A stretch of 22,737 bases of DNA from an uncultured Clostridium sp. (GTDB taxonomy: Bacteria > Bacillota > Clostridia > Lachnospirales > Lachnospiraceae): assembly GCA_937885015.1 (NCBI GenBank), contig CALAAS010000047.1, positions 1 to 22,737 on the forward strand, read 5' to 3'. The first letter of the stretch is position 1. The number at the start of each line of letters is the position of its first letter. Made by a program: the position numbers and the translations under genes. Below are positions 13,859 through 21,120 of this stretch, piece after piece. The notes under the pieces were generated by a model. That model ran no database searches. It was not told the origin of the DNA and saw only the letters and a list, made by a program, of their open reading frames with translations.

Positions 13859-14659
13859 TCACACAAAATATCGAAGTGCCGCCATAACTGCCAGATACCC
13901 CAGAAGTACCATATACCCGATCCTATCCCGGCTTTCGTAGCGCAACGGCTTCATTTTTGTCCGCCCGGCTCCGCCCCGGTAGCAGCGCGCCTCCATGGCC
14001 ATGGCCAGATCCGTAGCCCGTCGGAAAGCCGACACAAACAGAGGCACCAGAAGCGGTACCATATTTCTGGCCCTCTGGATCAGATTGCCCGACTCAAAAT
14101 CCGCCCCCCGGGCCATCTGGGCTTTCATAATCTTGTCCGTCTCCTCCACCAGGATCGGAATAAACCGGAGCGCAATGGACATCATCATGGAAATCTCATG
14201 CACCGGCACATGAAGGCGGTTCAGCGCTCTCAGGCTGGTTTCCAGTCCGTCCGTCAGCTGGTTCGGCGTGGTCGTCAGTGTCATAATGGAGGATCCCAAC
14301 ACCAGATACATCAGCCGCAGAGCCATAAACAGAGCTAACCGCAGTCCTTCCTGGGTAATCCTTAAAAATCCCAGGCGAAACAACACCGTCCCATCTGTCA
14401 GGAACAGATTGAAACTGACACTGATCAGAAGCAGAAACACCACTGCCTTCAGTCCTCGGACAATAAACCGAAAGGGAACCCGTGACATACGGATTGCCGC
14501 TGCCAGAAACAGCGTTGCTGCCCCATAACAGAGCAGGTTATCTGCAAAAAAGAGGGAAATGATGTAAATCAGCGTTCCAAACAGCTTAGTACGCGGATCC
14601 AGCCGGTGGACTGCCGAATCCACCGGGTAGTACTGTCCTATGGTAATATCCCGCATCAT
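13859..14659 (-). CDS. ecfT: ECF transporter transmembrane protein EcfT
   Basis: The 266-residue membrane protein is the scaffold of the energy-coupling factor transporter. It starts MMRDITIGQYYPVDSAVHRLDPRTKL, typical of the family, and has about five or six hydrophobic segments. The two cytoplasmic coupling helices carry MARGAD and MEARCYRG, the Ala-Arg motifs that dock on the two ATPases. Together with EcfA1 and EcfA2 it energises exchangeable S components for vitamins and metals; no S component is encoded in this window. The ATG overlaps the ecfA2 stop (ATGATG). Confidence 0.96.
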   Translation of the reverse strand: MMRDITIGQYYPVDSAVHRLDPRTKLFGTLIYIISLFFADNLLCYGAATLFLAAAIRMSRVPFRFIVRGLKAVVFLLLISVSFNLFLTDGTVLFRLGFLRITQEGLRLALFMALRLMYLVLGSSIMTLTTTPNQLTDGLETSLRALNRLHVPVHEISMMMSIALRFIPILVEETDKIMKAQMARGADFESGNLIQRARNMVPLLVPLFVSAFRRATDLAMAMEARCYRGGAGRTKMKPLRYESRDRIGYMVLLGYLAVMAALRYFV

Positions 14660-15540
14660 GCTTTACGTTCCCCCTGTCCTTTTCCTCTGCCGCGTGTTTC
14701 CAAAATGGCACAAATTGCATCTCTGGCCTCTTCCACAGTGGTAATTGTATCGTCAATGGGAACACCGCGCTCCCGCAGTTCCTGTACGATATACGTAATC
14801 TGCGGCGCCGCCAGTCCCATGGCCTCCAGCTCCCGGTAATGACGAAAAACCTCCCGAGGTGTATCGTCAAATACCTTTTCGCCGTGGTTCATAACCATAA
14901 TCCGGTCCACGTATCGGGCCACATCCTCCATGCTGTGAGATACCAGAAGAATCGTCAGTCCATGCTGGCGGTTCAGACGCTCAATCTGATTTAAAATTTC
15001 ATCCCGCCCTCTGGGATCCAGTCCTGCCGTCGGCTCGTCCAGAATCATCATCTCCGGCCGCATAGCCAGAACACCGGCAATGGCCACACGGCGTTTCTGA
15101 CCACCAGACAGCTCAAAGGGGGACTGGGTATAAAACCGCTCATCCAGTCCCACCAGATTCAGAGCGTGGCGCGCCCGTTTTTCCGCCTCTTCCTGGCTGC
15201 AGCCCAGATTTTTCGGGCCAAAGCAGACATCTGAAAACACATCTGCCTCAAACAGCTGATATTCCGGATACTGGAACACCAGTCCCACCTTTCCCCGCAG
15301 CTCCCGAAGTTTATAACCCTCCCCATAAATACTGACACCATGGTAGAGAATATCTCCACTAGTAGGACGGATCAGTCCGTTCAAATGCTGAATCAGCGTC
15401 GATTTTCCAGAGCCTGTATGACCAATCAGTCCCACAAATTCTCCGTCCTTTATCTCGAAATTCACATGTTTCAGCGCCGCCTGTTCAAATGCCGTTCCCG
15501 CGCCGTAGGTGTAATTCAAATCCACTACTTTTATCGCCAT
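14656..15540 (-). CDS. ecfA2: ECF transporter ATPase EcfA2
   Basis: The 294-residue ABC ATPase has Walker A GHTGSGKST (40-48), a Q loop FQYPEYQLFE (89-98) that marks the EcfA2 subgroup, signature LSGGQKRRVAIAG (144-156), Walker B MMILDEPTAGLDP and switch histidine in LLVSHSMEDV. The C-terminal 60 residues form the EcfA dimerisation region. It pairs with EcfA1 as a heterodimer under EcfT. AGAGGA precedes the start, three bases after the ecfA1 stop. The end is rich in Lys, Arg and Gly (RGRGKGQGERKA). Confidence 0.97.
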   Translation of the reverse strand: MAIKVVDLNYTYGAGTAFEQAALKHVNFEIKDGEFVGLIGHTGSGKSTLIQHLNGLIRPTSGDILYHGVSIYGEGYKLRELRGKVGLVFQYPEYQLFEADVFSDVCFGPKNLGCSQEEAEKRARHALNLVGLDERFYTQSPFELSGGQKRRVAIAGVLAMRPEMMILDEPTAGLDPRGRDEILNQIERLNRQHGLTILLVSHSMEDVARYVDRIMVMNHGEKVFDDTPREVFRHYRELEAMGLAAPQITYIVQELRERGVPIDDTITTVEEARDAICAILETRGRGKGQGERKA

Positions 15541-15543
15541 GAT

Positions 15544-16404
15544 TTATTCCTCTTTCAAAAGCGGAAGCAGCGCCTCCATCAGCTCTTCCTTTCGTAAAAT
15601 TCCATCGGGAAGCTCCACACCGCGTTTTTTCAGTTCCCAAGCCAGCTCCGTAACCTGCGGCACATCCAGACGATACCGGTTCAGAGCCTCCACCTGGGAA
15701 AATATTTCTCTGGGCGTTCCATCCATCACAATTCGTCCATCATCCATCACAATGACCCGGTCTGCATCAATAACCTCTTCCATATAATGCGTAATCAGAA
15801 TTACCGTAATGCCCTCTGCCTGATTAAGCGCCCGGACTGTCCGAATTACCTCCCGACGGCCATTGGGATCCAACATGGCCGTTGGCTCATCCAGAACAAT
15901 GCATTTTGGTTTCATGGCCATAACGCCGGCAATCGCCACTCTCTGTTTCTGACCACCAGACAGCCGATTCGGCGACTTTTTCCGGTACATGGTCATCCCC
16001 ACGGCCTGCAGGCTCTGATCCACCCGTTTCCAGATTTCCTCCGTTGGAACTCCGATATTTTCCGGTCCGAACCCCACATCCTCTTCTACCACATTCCCAA
16101 TAATCTGGTTATCCGGATTCTGAAATACCATTCCTGCTGTCTTCCGGACATCCCACAGTCGTTCCTCATCCGCAGTATCCATTTCGGACACCCAGATCGT
16201 TCCTTCGGTGGGTAATAAAATTCCGTTTATCTGCTTAGCCAGGGTAGATTTGCCAGAGCCATTGTGACCCAACACCGCCACAAAGCTTCCTTCCTCAATC
16301 TCCAGGTTCACATGGTCAAGCGCCCGCTTCACCTCTTCTATCTGGTTCTCCTCATCCCGCCTCATATAGTCAAACACAAGATTTACCGCTTTTATAATAT
16401 TCAT
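15544..16404 (-). CDS. ecfA1: ECF transporter ATPase EcfA1
   Basis: The 286-residue ABC ATPase has Walker A GHNGSGKST (46-54), Q loop FQNPDNQIIGNVVEEDVGFG, which marks EcfA1, signature LSGGQKQRVAIAG (148-160), Walker B CIVLDEPTAMLDP (168-180) and switch His in LITHYMEEV. It is the first main gene of the ecfA1-ecfA2-ecfT-truA operon and has its own strong promoter 110 bases upstream. In most Firmicutes rplQ lies directly upstream; here it is replaced by a wall-binding protein gene, so the link to the large ribosomal cluster is broken. The binding site AGAGGA is ten bases from the ATG, and a short same-frame ORF ends six bases before it. Confidence 0.97.
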   Translation of the reverse strand: MNIIKAVNLVFDYMRRDEENQIEEVKRALDHVNLEIEEGSFVAVLGHNGSGKSTLAKQINGILLPTEGTIWVSEMDTADEERLWDVRKTAGMVFQNPDNQIIGNVVEEDVGFGPENIGVPTEEIWKRVDQSLQAVGMTMYRKKSPNRLSGGQKQRVAIAGVMAMKPKCIVLDEPTAMLDPNGRREVIRTVRALNQAEGITVILITHYMEEVIDADRVIVMDDGRIVMDGTPREIFSQVEALNRYRLDVPQVTELAWELKKRGVELPDGILRKEELMEALLPLLKEE

Positions 16405-16410
16405 AATCCG

Positions 16411-16482
16411 TCAATCCTCTGTAAACGCCGGTCTGAACGACTGGCCTTTTCGCGTAAACTGGTAACGGTTCAGGACAGGCAT
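16411..16482 (-). CDS. Possible 23-codon leader ORF before ecfA1
   Basis: A short basic ORF (MPVLNRYQFTRKGQ at the start) ends in TGA six bases before the ecfA1 ATG and is in the same frame. It lies in the 5' untranslated region of the ecf operon. The ecfA1 binding site AGAGGA lies inside its last codons, so translation of one could affect the other. Its own ribosome binding site is weak (TTGAAG). It may be chance. Confidence 0.25.
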   Translation of the reverse strand: MPVLNRYQFTRKGQSFRPAFTED

Positions 16483-16520
16483 CTTCAAATTTGGTGCCGC
16501 CGCCCCGAATAGTTACGTAA

Positions 16521-16549
16521 ATTGTAGAGTAAATTAAAGGTGTAGTCAA
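16521..16549 (-). promoter_or_regulatory. Promoter of the ecfA1-ecfA2-ecfT-truA operon
   Basis: The minus strand reads TTGACT (16544-16549), 17 bases, TACAAT (16521-16526), each five of six consensus bases. It begins directly after the terminator of the wall-binding protein gene, so the ecf operon is an independent transcription unit. No internal terminator is visible before the symporter-kinase-regulator genes, so this promoter may also feed those. Confidence 0.85.
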
Positions 16550-16551
16550 GT

Positions 16552-16603
16552 AAAAACAGAGCGGGGCCCTGCCAAATAAACCTTTCCCGCAGTACCCCGC
16601 TTT
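16552..16603 (-). terminator. Intrinsic terminator of the wall-binding protein gene
   Basis: AGCGGGG and CCCCGCT (16595-16601 and 16560-16566) form a 7-bp GC-rich stem, extended inside by CTGC/GCAG, and are followed by CTGTTTTTA on the minus strand. It starts six bases past the stop codon at 16607. Confidence 0.85.
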
Positions 16604-16606
16604 ATT

Positions 16607-17656
16607 TTACTCTCTTTTTCCATCTTTTCCAAGTGTATATCCGTCTACTTTTGTATTGGAAGCCATGCGGCCATCCTCATAGAAATAATACCAGCTTCCC
16701 GGAGAAAGACGCTGCCACCCCACCGCCATCGCTCCGGTCATTCCCAGAAAATAGCGTTTCTCCCCCTGCTGGAGCCAGCCGGTCTGCATACGGCCGCTGC
16801 TGTCCATATAATACCAGTTTCCGTTAATCTCCTTCCAGCCGGACACGGCGCTTCCATCCTTCTCAAAATAATACCAGACACCATCGATATACTTCCAGCC
16901 GTTTTTTACGGTTTTTCCCTCTTCATCCTTATAATATCTGCGTCCATCCTGGCGATACCAGCTTCCTTTTCCATTTCCAACTGTCTCCACATCTCGAGAT
17001 ATCACGTATTCCCCATCCCGGCGATATGCGGCATCTGCAGTAGTTTTAGAAGTGGCGCAAACTTCGTAATAATAGTGATCTGAATCGCCCATATAGCTTT
17101 CCAGATCCACACTGGTACCTCCCAGTGTCAGCGTAGCTGCCTCCTGGCCATCTCCCCGGTACAATTTCAGACGATATGCTGTGGCATAAGGCACTGCCTC
17201 CCAAACTGCCTTCGTATCCGAAGTCCCTGTCCAGGCAGCGCGTTCTGTTTTTCCGAGCTGCACCACCGGCATATAGGAAGCTTTGATTACCAGCCTACCG
17301 CTGTCCTTTTCCACGGAAAGGATATCCGCTCCGCTCAGAGAAATATCGGCCTTCTGAACAGGCGAAGCGAAGGTATAGCCAGCCTCTGGTTCCAGCGTAA
17401 CGCAAACTGTAACTGCTCTCCCCGGCTCCCACTGACTGCGGGACTGGCTCCACTCCACATCCCGGATCTGGCAGCCGGTCACGGCACTTTGGATCTCCGG
17501 CTCCACAATCTGTCCGCCCCCGTCACTGTACCGATTCTCAAAAAGAAGACGAACCTGGGATACCGCCAACGCGCCATAAACCGTTCCCACTGCTGTCCAC
17601 ATCATAAAAGCCGCCGCTGTTACGGCCAGACATCCCCAGCGCGTCATCTTCCCCAT
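16607..17656 (-). CDS. Secreted cell-wall-binding repeat protein
   Basis: The 349-residue protein starts with a signal peptide (MGKMTRWG, hydrophobic core LAVTAAAFMMWTAVGTVYG, likely cleavage near residue 28-31). Residues about 50-135 form a beta-rich region with SLSGADILSV. A fibronectin-III-like segment follows (about 140-205, WEAVPYATAYRLKLYRGDG). The C-terminal third (231-345) is five to six choline-binding-type repeats of about 20 residues with the pattern GWKxIxGxWYYxxxxGxM. These repeats anchor proteins to the wall or to surface polymers. No enzymatic domain is visible, so it is probably an adhesin or wall-associated structural protein. It is a single-gene unit with its own promoter and terminator, sitting where rplQ would normally precede ecfA1. 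AGAGG precedes ATG 17656; ATG 17647 is an alternative. Confidence 0.88.
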   Translation of the reverse strand: MGKMTRWGCLAVTAAAFMMWTAVGTVYGALAVSQVRLLFENRYSDGGGQIVEPEIQSAVTGCQIRDVEWSQSRSQWEPGRAVTVCVTLEPEAGYTFASPVQKADISLSGADILSVEKDSGRLVIKASYMPVVQLGKTERAAWTGTSDTKAVWEAVPYATAYRLKLYRGDGQEAATLTLGGTSVDLESYMGDSDHYYYEVCATSKTTADAAYRRDGEYVISRDVETVGNGKGSWYRQDGRRYYKDEEGKTVKNGWKYIDGVWYYFEKDGSAVSGWKEINGNWYYMDSSGRMQTGWLQQGEKRYFLGMTGAMAVGWQRLSPGSWYYFYEDGRMASNTKVDGYTLGKDGKRE

Positions 17657-17755
17657 ATATATCCTCTCTTTCTGCCATCTGTATGATCAGATACTTCGCC
17701 TGCTCCTGTGGCAGGCCAGCCTTTGAACTGGTCTATCCTGAATTACTATAATTTT

Positions 17756-17785
17756 ATTATAAATTAGTCCCCTTCCATGCGTCAA
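17756..17785 (-). promoter_or_regulatory. Promoter of the wall-binding protein gene
   Basis: The minus strand reads TTGACG (17780-17785), 18 bases, TATAAT (17756-17761). It starts 14 bases after the stop of the small upstream gene. The roughly 90-base leader contains a GCCTGC/GCAGGC hairpin (17698-17716) of unknown role. Confidence 0.8.
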
Positions 17786-17798
17786 CTTACGATATTCT

Positions 17799-18062
17799 TT
17801 AAAATCCATTAACACGATTCAGCGTCTCCGGCTCCACCGCGCGTGAGCAATCTCTCGGCACTTCTGGTCCCCGCCCTCCTTCTTTTCCCGGCGAAACTGT
17901 TCCGATTACCACTGCAGCTGTCAAAATCAGAAGCAGTCCAATGACTGCGCTCTTAAAACAGCCTGCGCCTCCGAACCGTCCCTCCGGTTTTCTCCGGCTT
18001 CTGGCACGGCTCTTCCCTCTTGTTCCTTCCACTCTTTTCATTGCCCCCATCTCTGCCGTCAT
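17799..18062 (-). CDS. Small basic single-pass membrane protein
   Basis: The 87-residue product has a basic N-terminus (KRVEGTRGKSRARSRRKPEGR), one hydrophobic segment (about 38-55, AVIGLLLILTAAVVIGTV) and a short outer tail, so it is predicted to be anchored with its N-terminus in the cytoplasm. No family is recognised. It starts three bases after the foldase stop. The exact start is uncertain: ATG 18062 lacks a clear binding site, while ATG 18041 has GGGGG before it. The gene position suggests cotranscription with the foldase, and a role with exported proteins is possible but not shown. Confidence 0.5.
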   Translation of the reverse strand: MTAEMGAMKRVEGTRGKSRARSRRKPEGRFGGAGCFKSAVIGLLLILTAAVVIGTVSPGKEGGRGPEVPRDCSRAVEPETLNRVNGF

Positions 18063-18065
18063 TCA

Positions 18066-19073
18066 TTATTCGGTATATTCACTGTAAATTTCAAAAAAAT
18101 CTGCCGCCTCCGCATATTCCCCGCCATTCAGTGTAAGCTCTTCCCATGGGTTCCCTGAATAGGTCAAAGAAATCGTCTCCCGATAGGCATCGTAAATATC
18201 CTGGAACGCCCTCCTGCGGCGCTCCTCATAAATGCGTGCCTTTCGCGCATCCGTTGCCTCCGCATCATAATCCTCCACGCAATACAGCACATAAAACCGG
18301 CCTTCCTGCTCCAGAACACCGCTGGCCTTTCCATCCGTCAGGCTAAACGCTGCCTCCTCAAAAGCGCCGCTCTCTTCTCCCCGTCCCAGCGTACGCTCTG
18401 TTACCGTGAGTCCCTCTTCCTCCGCACAGGCCTGAAAATCTGCATTTTCTCCGGAAAGACGCTCTGCAAACTTTGTTGCAGCTGTCCTGGAATCCGTCTC
18501 CGCTTGCAGCAGCTGCATCACACGGGCTTCGCTGTCACTGACCTCCAGTTCAACTCTTCCAGTCAACGCATCCACCATTTTCTCTGCCAGAAAATAGTCC
18601 TCATAAACCCGCTGCACCTGTTCCTGGGTCACATTCATATGGGCCCGGTCTTCCTCCGTCAGACTGCCAAAATATTTCTGCGCTGCTCCAGACATGGCCG
18701 CCCGCTCCTGAGCGCTGAGAGAGATTCCTCGCTCCTTCGCCAAAAGATTCATAATCCGCATCTCCTCCATAAATGTGCAGATCTCTTTTATCAGATAATC
18801 TTCAAAGTTTTCTCCCTCTTCTCCCACGGAAACATCCCAAATTTGCTCCGTACAAACCGCCTCGTACCGATTTTTTTCCGTCATGGCAATTACCATAATC
18901 TCTGGAAGCGCATACCCCTTCTCACTTCTCTTTCCTCCAGCCTGACCGCAACCCGAAATAACTCCCATCAGAAATGCTGCCAAAAACACAAGGCCTACGG
19001 TACTGGAATGCCGCCGCAATACAACGCCAGCCGTTTTCGGCCGTTTTCCTGTTCTTTCCTGTTTTTCTCTCAT
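18066..19073 (-). CDS. Parvulin-like foldase lipoprotein (PrsA/SurA type)
   Basis: The 335-residue protein has a signal peptide with the lipobox ISGC, giving lipidation at Cys42. A SurA-like N-terminal helical region (about 75-180) contains KEICTFMEEMRIMNLLAKE and TQEQVQRVYEDYFLAEKMVD. Residues about 180-275 resemble a degenerate parvulin domain: AATKFAERLSGENADFQACAEEE, GAFEEAAFSLTDGKASGVLE and GRFYVLYCVEDY match the order F-LA, AF-L--G--S, and the closing strand. The usual ASHIL histidine strand reads EARVMQLLQAE, so the active-site histidine appears to be absent and isomerase activity is doubtful. It likely acts as an extracytoplasmic chaperone. The start overlaps the HAD stop by ATGA. Confidence 0.8.
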   Translation of the reverse strand: MREKQERTGKRPKTAGVVLRRHSSTVGLVFLAAFLMGVISGCGQAGGKRSEKGYALPEIMVIAMTEKNRYEAVCTEQIWDVSVGEEGENFEDYLIKEICTFMEEMRIMNLLAKERGISLSAQERAAMSGAAQKYFGSLTEEDRAHMNVTQEQVQRVYEDYFLAEKMVDALTGRVELEVSDSEARVMQLLQAETDSRTAATKFAERLSGENADFQACAEEEGLTVTERTLGRGEESGAFEEAAFSLTDGKASGVLEQEGRFYVLYCVEDYDAEATDARKARIYEERRRRAFQDIYDAYRETISLTYSGNPWEELTLNGGEYAEAADFFEIYSEYTE

Positions 19074-19876
19074 CCTTCCTCTCCCGTTTCATCCAGAAAC
19101 AGCTTTAATATCTTCAGAACACCACTGCGCAGATTGGTATCCGCCTGAAATCTGGCTGCTTTTTTCACTTCGTCCCTTGCATTTCCCACCGCAAAACTGT
19201 AATAGGCCCGCTTCAGCATCTCGATATCATTCAGCTGATCGCCAAATGCCACCGTTTCCTCCGGAGTGATGCCCAGACTTTCCTGCAGGGTCTTTACTGC
19301 CTCTCCCTTATTCACATTCAACGCCATGCAATCCATCCACATATCACCGGAAATCGTCATTTTCAGCCGGCCCGCATATCGCTCCCGCAGATATTCTGCC
19401 TCCTGAATCCCTTCCTTCCGGTAGGCAGCTACCTTGATAATCGTATCATCCACCTGTGTCACATCCTCTACCCTGGCCAGGTCATAATGGTAGCCTTCCT
19501 TCATCCACTGAAAAAATGCCTCATTCTTTGTCTCCAGGTAAGCTCTTTTCGCCCCGCTTACCAGCACCTCCAACTGTGGATCCCGGCGGATATCCCCGAT
19601 CAACTGGCATGCCGTTTCCCGGTCCATGGAATGCAAAAACAGGTTACGCCCCAGACACCCCAGATAGGATCCGTTTTCCGCCAGATAAAAAATTTCTTTT
19701 TTAATCGGAGCAAAGGTATACTCAATGCTTGCCGCCTGACGGCCGCTGGCAGCCGCAAAAAGAATTCGTTTTTCACGTTTCAGTCGCAAAATCACATCAA
19801 AAATTTCCGGATCCAGCTTATTTTCTCCATCCGCCACCAGCGTTCCGTCTATATCTGATACAATCAGTTTTATCAT
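19070..19876 (-). CDS. Cof-type HAD-IIB hydrolase
   Basis: The start is set at ATG 19876 (268 residues, MIKLIVSDIDGTLVADGENK). Longer upstream reading would overlap maf by over 100 bases, and AGGAG lies nine bases before this ATG. Motif I is DIDGT (Asp8, Asp10), motif II AAASGR with the conserved Ser, motif III a Lys in NKGEAVK and motif IV GDQLNDIEML. The large cap between motifs II and III is of the IIB type. Family members dephosphorylate small molecules such as sugar phosphates and FMN; the substrate here is unknown. It overlaps maf and the foldase by ATGA on both sides. Confidence 0.93.
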   Translation of the reverse strand: MIKLIVSDIDGTLVADGENKLDPEIFDVILRLKREKRILFAAASGRQAASIEYTFAPIKKEIFYLAENGSYLGCLGRNLFLHSMDRETACQLIGDIRRDPQLEVLVSGAKRAYLETKNEAFFQWMKEGYHYDLARVEDVTQVDDTIIKVAAYRKEGIQEAEYLRERYAGRLKMTISGDMWMDCMALNVNKGEAVKTLQESLGITPEETVAFGDQLNDIEMLKRAYYSFAVGNARDEVKKAARFQADTNLRSGVLKILKLFLDETGEEG

Positions 19877-20559
19877 CCCTCTGCTCCTTTGCCGTCTTCC
19901 TTCAGAATTTTTCTGAGTTCCTGGTAAACCCGCCCAACTGGCAATCCCATCACGTTGGTATAGGAACCTTCGATCTCCCGTATATGGACTGCGAAACAAC
20001 CCTGGATCCCATAAGCCCCCGCCTTATCCATGGATTCCCCACAGTCCAGGTACGCCTCGATCTCCGACTCTTCCATGGGATATACTTCCACTCTAGTCCT
20101 GACAGCAAAAGAAATCTCCCTTCCATTTCCAAGAATCGTTACGCCCGTAAAAACCTCATGGCTTCTCCCCTGCAGCAGCCGCAGCATCCCGGCGGCCTCT
20201 GCCCGATCAGACGGTTTTCCAAGAATCCGCCCGTCTATGCTAACCACCGTATCTGCCCCCAGGACAATCCCCGGAAGCTCCGGAACCTTTACCGCCCCTT
20301 TTTCTCCCGGCTTAATCTGTTTTCCCGTTTCTCCCTGCTCTCCCGGTTTGGCCGAAACCCGCAGCGCCACCTCCCAGGCCTTCTGCCGTGACAGTTCTAT
20401 TACCACCTGATCCGGCCTGAGACTTTCCACTTTTTCCTCTACCAGGCTGGGCAGAATCTCCGGATTCAGTCCAATCTGGCGCAGCAGGTCCCGTCTGCGC
20501 GGTGAAGCCGACGCTAAAATCAATCGACAGTTCTTTCTCCATTCCTCTCTGTCTCTCAT
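19873..20559 (-). CDS. maf: Maf family nucleotide pyrophosphatase
   Basis: The 228-residue protein hydrolyses non-canonical or pyrimidine nucleoside triphosphates to monophosphates, in house-cleaning or septum-related roles. Motifs are LASASPRRRDLL (15-26), GADTVV (101-106, with the catalytic-region Asp103), GKPSDRAEAAGMLRLL, GRSHEVFTGV, and ESMDKAGAYGIQGCFAV, which fits the dTTP/UTP-type subgroup. Residues about 69-93 are an extra Gly-, Lys- and Pro-rich loop (KPGEQGETGKQIKPGEKG) not seen in most Maf proteins, placed just before the GADT strand. The ATG follows a 46-base gap after the DUF212 gene, with AAAGG as a modest binding site. Confidence 0.94.
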   Translation of the reverse strand: MRDREEWRKNCRLILASASPRRRDLLRQIGLNPEILPSLVEEKVESLRPDQVVIELSRQKAWEVALRVSAKPGEQGETGKQIKPGEKGAVKVPELPGIVLGADTVVSIDGRILGKPSDRAEAAGMLRLLQGRSHEVFTGVTILGNGREISFAVRTRVEVYPMEESEIEAYLDCGESMDKAGAYGIQGCFAVHIREIEGSYTNVMGLPVGRVYQELRKILKEDGKGAEG

Positions 20560-20593
20560 TCGTTTCCAACCTTTCTTTACCTGAGATAAATCA

Positions 20594-20622
20594 ATCCGAT
20601 GTTCATCAAATGAACATCGGAT
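20594..20622 (-). repeat. 13-bp inverted repeat across the DUF212 stop codon
   Basis: ATCCGATGTTCAT (20594-20606) and ATGAACATCGGAT (20610-20622) are perfect complements with a 3-base loop. The stop codon of the DUF212 gene (20606-20608) lies in the loop. The 3' flank TGATTTATC is only mildly T-rich, so it may be a weak terminator or an mRNA processing or stability hairpin before maf. Confidence 0.75.
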
Positions 20623-21067
20623 CCATGATAAATGCTATAAGAATTCCCAGAACAGCGCCTGCTGCCACCTGCAGCGGGGTATGCCCCACATATTCCTTCA
20701 GCTTGTCCTGAAGAACTACGCCGTCCAGCTTCAGAAAATCATCAAACAAAAGACGATTTAGAACCTTTGCCTGCTTTCCGGTCTCCTGTCTGACTCCGAT
20801 GGCGTCATACATGACCACCATAGATAATATAAAACAGATGGAAAACTCAAAGCTCCCGACACCATACCGGAGTCCGGCCGCCGTCGTCAGTGCACAGACT
20901 GTCGATGAATGGGAGCTGGGCATGCCGCCGGCTCCCACCAGTCGTTCCGGGTTAAAAGAGCGGTTCAGGACAATATCGAGAATGGTCTTCAGCACCTGCG
21001 CCACTACCCAGCCTGCCACTCCCGTCATCAGCGTCTGGTTTCCTGTCAATTCCTGAAAAAAAGTCAT
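20606..21067 (-). CDS. Divergent PAP2 family membrane protein (DUF212, YuiD-like)
   Basis: I set the start at ATG 21067 (153 residues) after GGGAGAG; an upstream ATG at 21106 would add 13 charged residues not typical of the family. The protein has four or five hydrophobic segments and the family motifs GGMPSSHSS (47-55), YDAIGVRQETGKQAKVLN (87-104) and GHTPLQV (128-134), which correspond to the acid-phosphatase PAP2 active-site motifs in altered form. Members are thought to act on lipid phosphates, but no activity is established for this subgroup. It lies 53 bases after glgA on the same strand with no terminator between, so it is likely cotranscribed. Confidence 0.9.
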   Translation of the reverse strand: MTFFQELTGNQTLMTGVAGWVVAQVLKTILDIVLNRSFNPERLVGAGGMPSSHSSTVCALTTAAGLRYGVGSFEFSICFILSMVVMYDAIGVRQETGKQAKVLNRLLFDDFLKLDGVVLQDKLKEYVGHTPLQVAAGAVLGILIAFIMDPMFI

Positions 21068-21120
21068 GTCACTCTCCCGTCTCTTTTGCATGGGGCCCCG
21101 TTTCAACCCTGTTCCGTCCT

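Noticed and set aside
21092..21099. GGGGCCCC palindrome between glgA and the DUF212 gene
   Set aside because: It has no loop and no T run, so it cannot form a terminator; probably chance.
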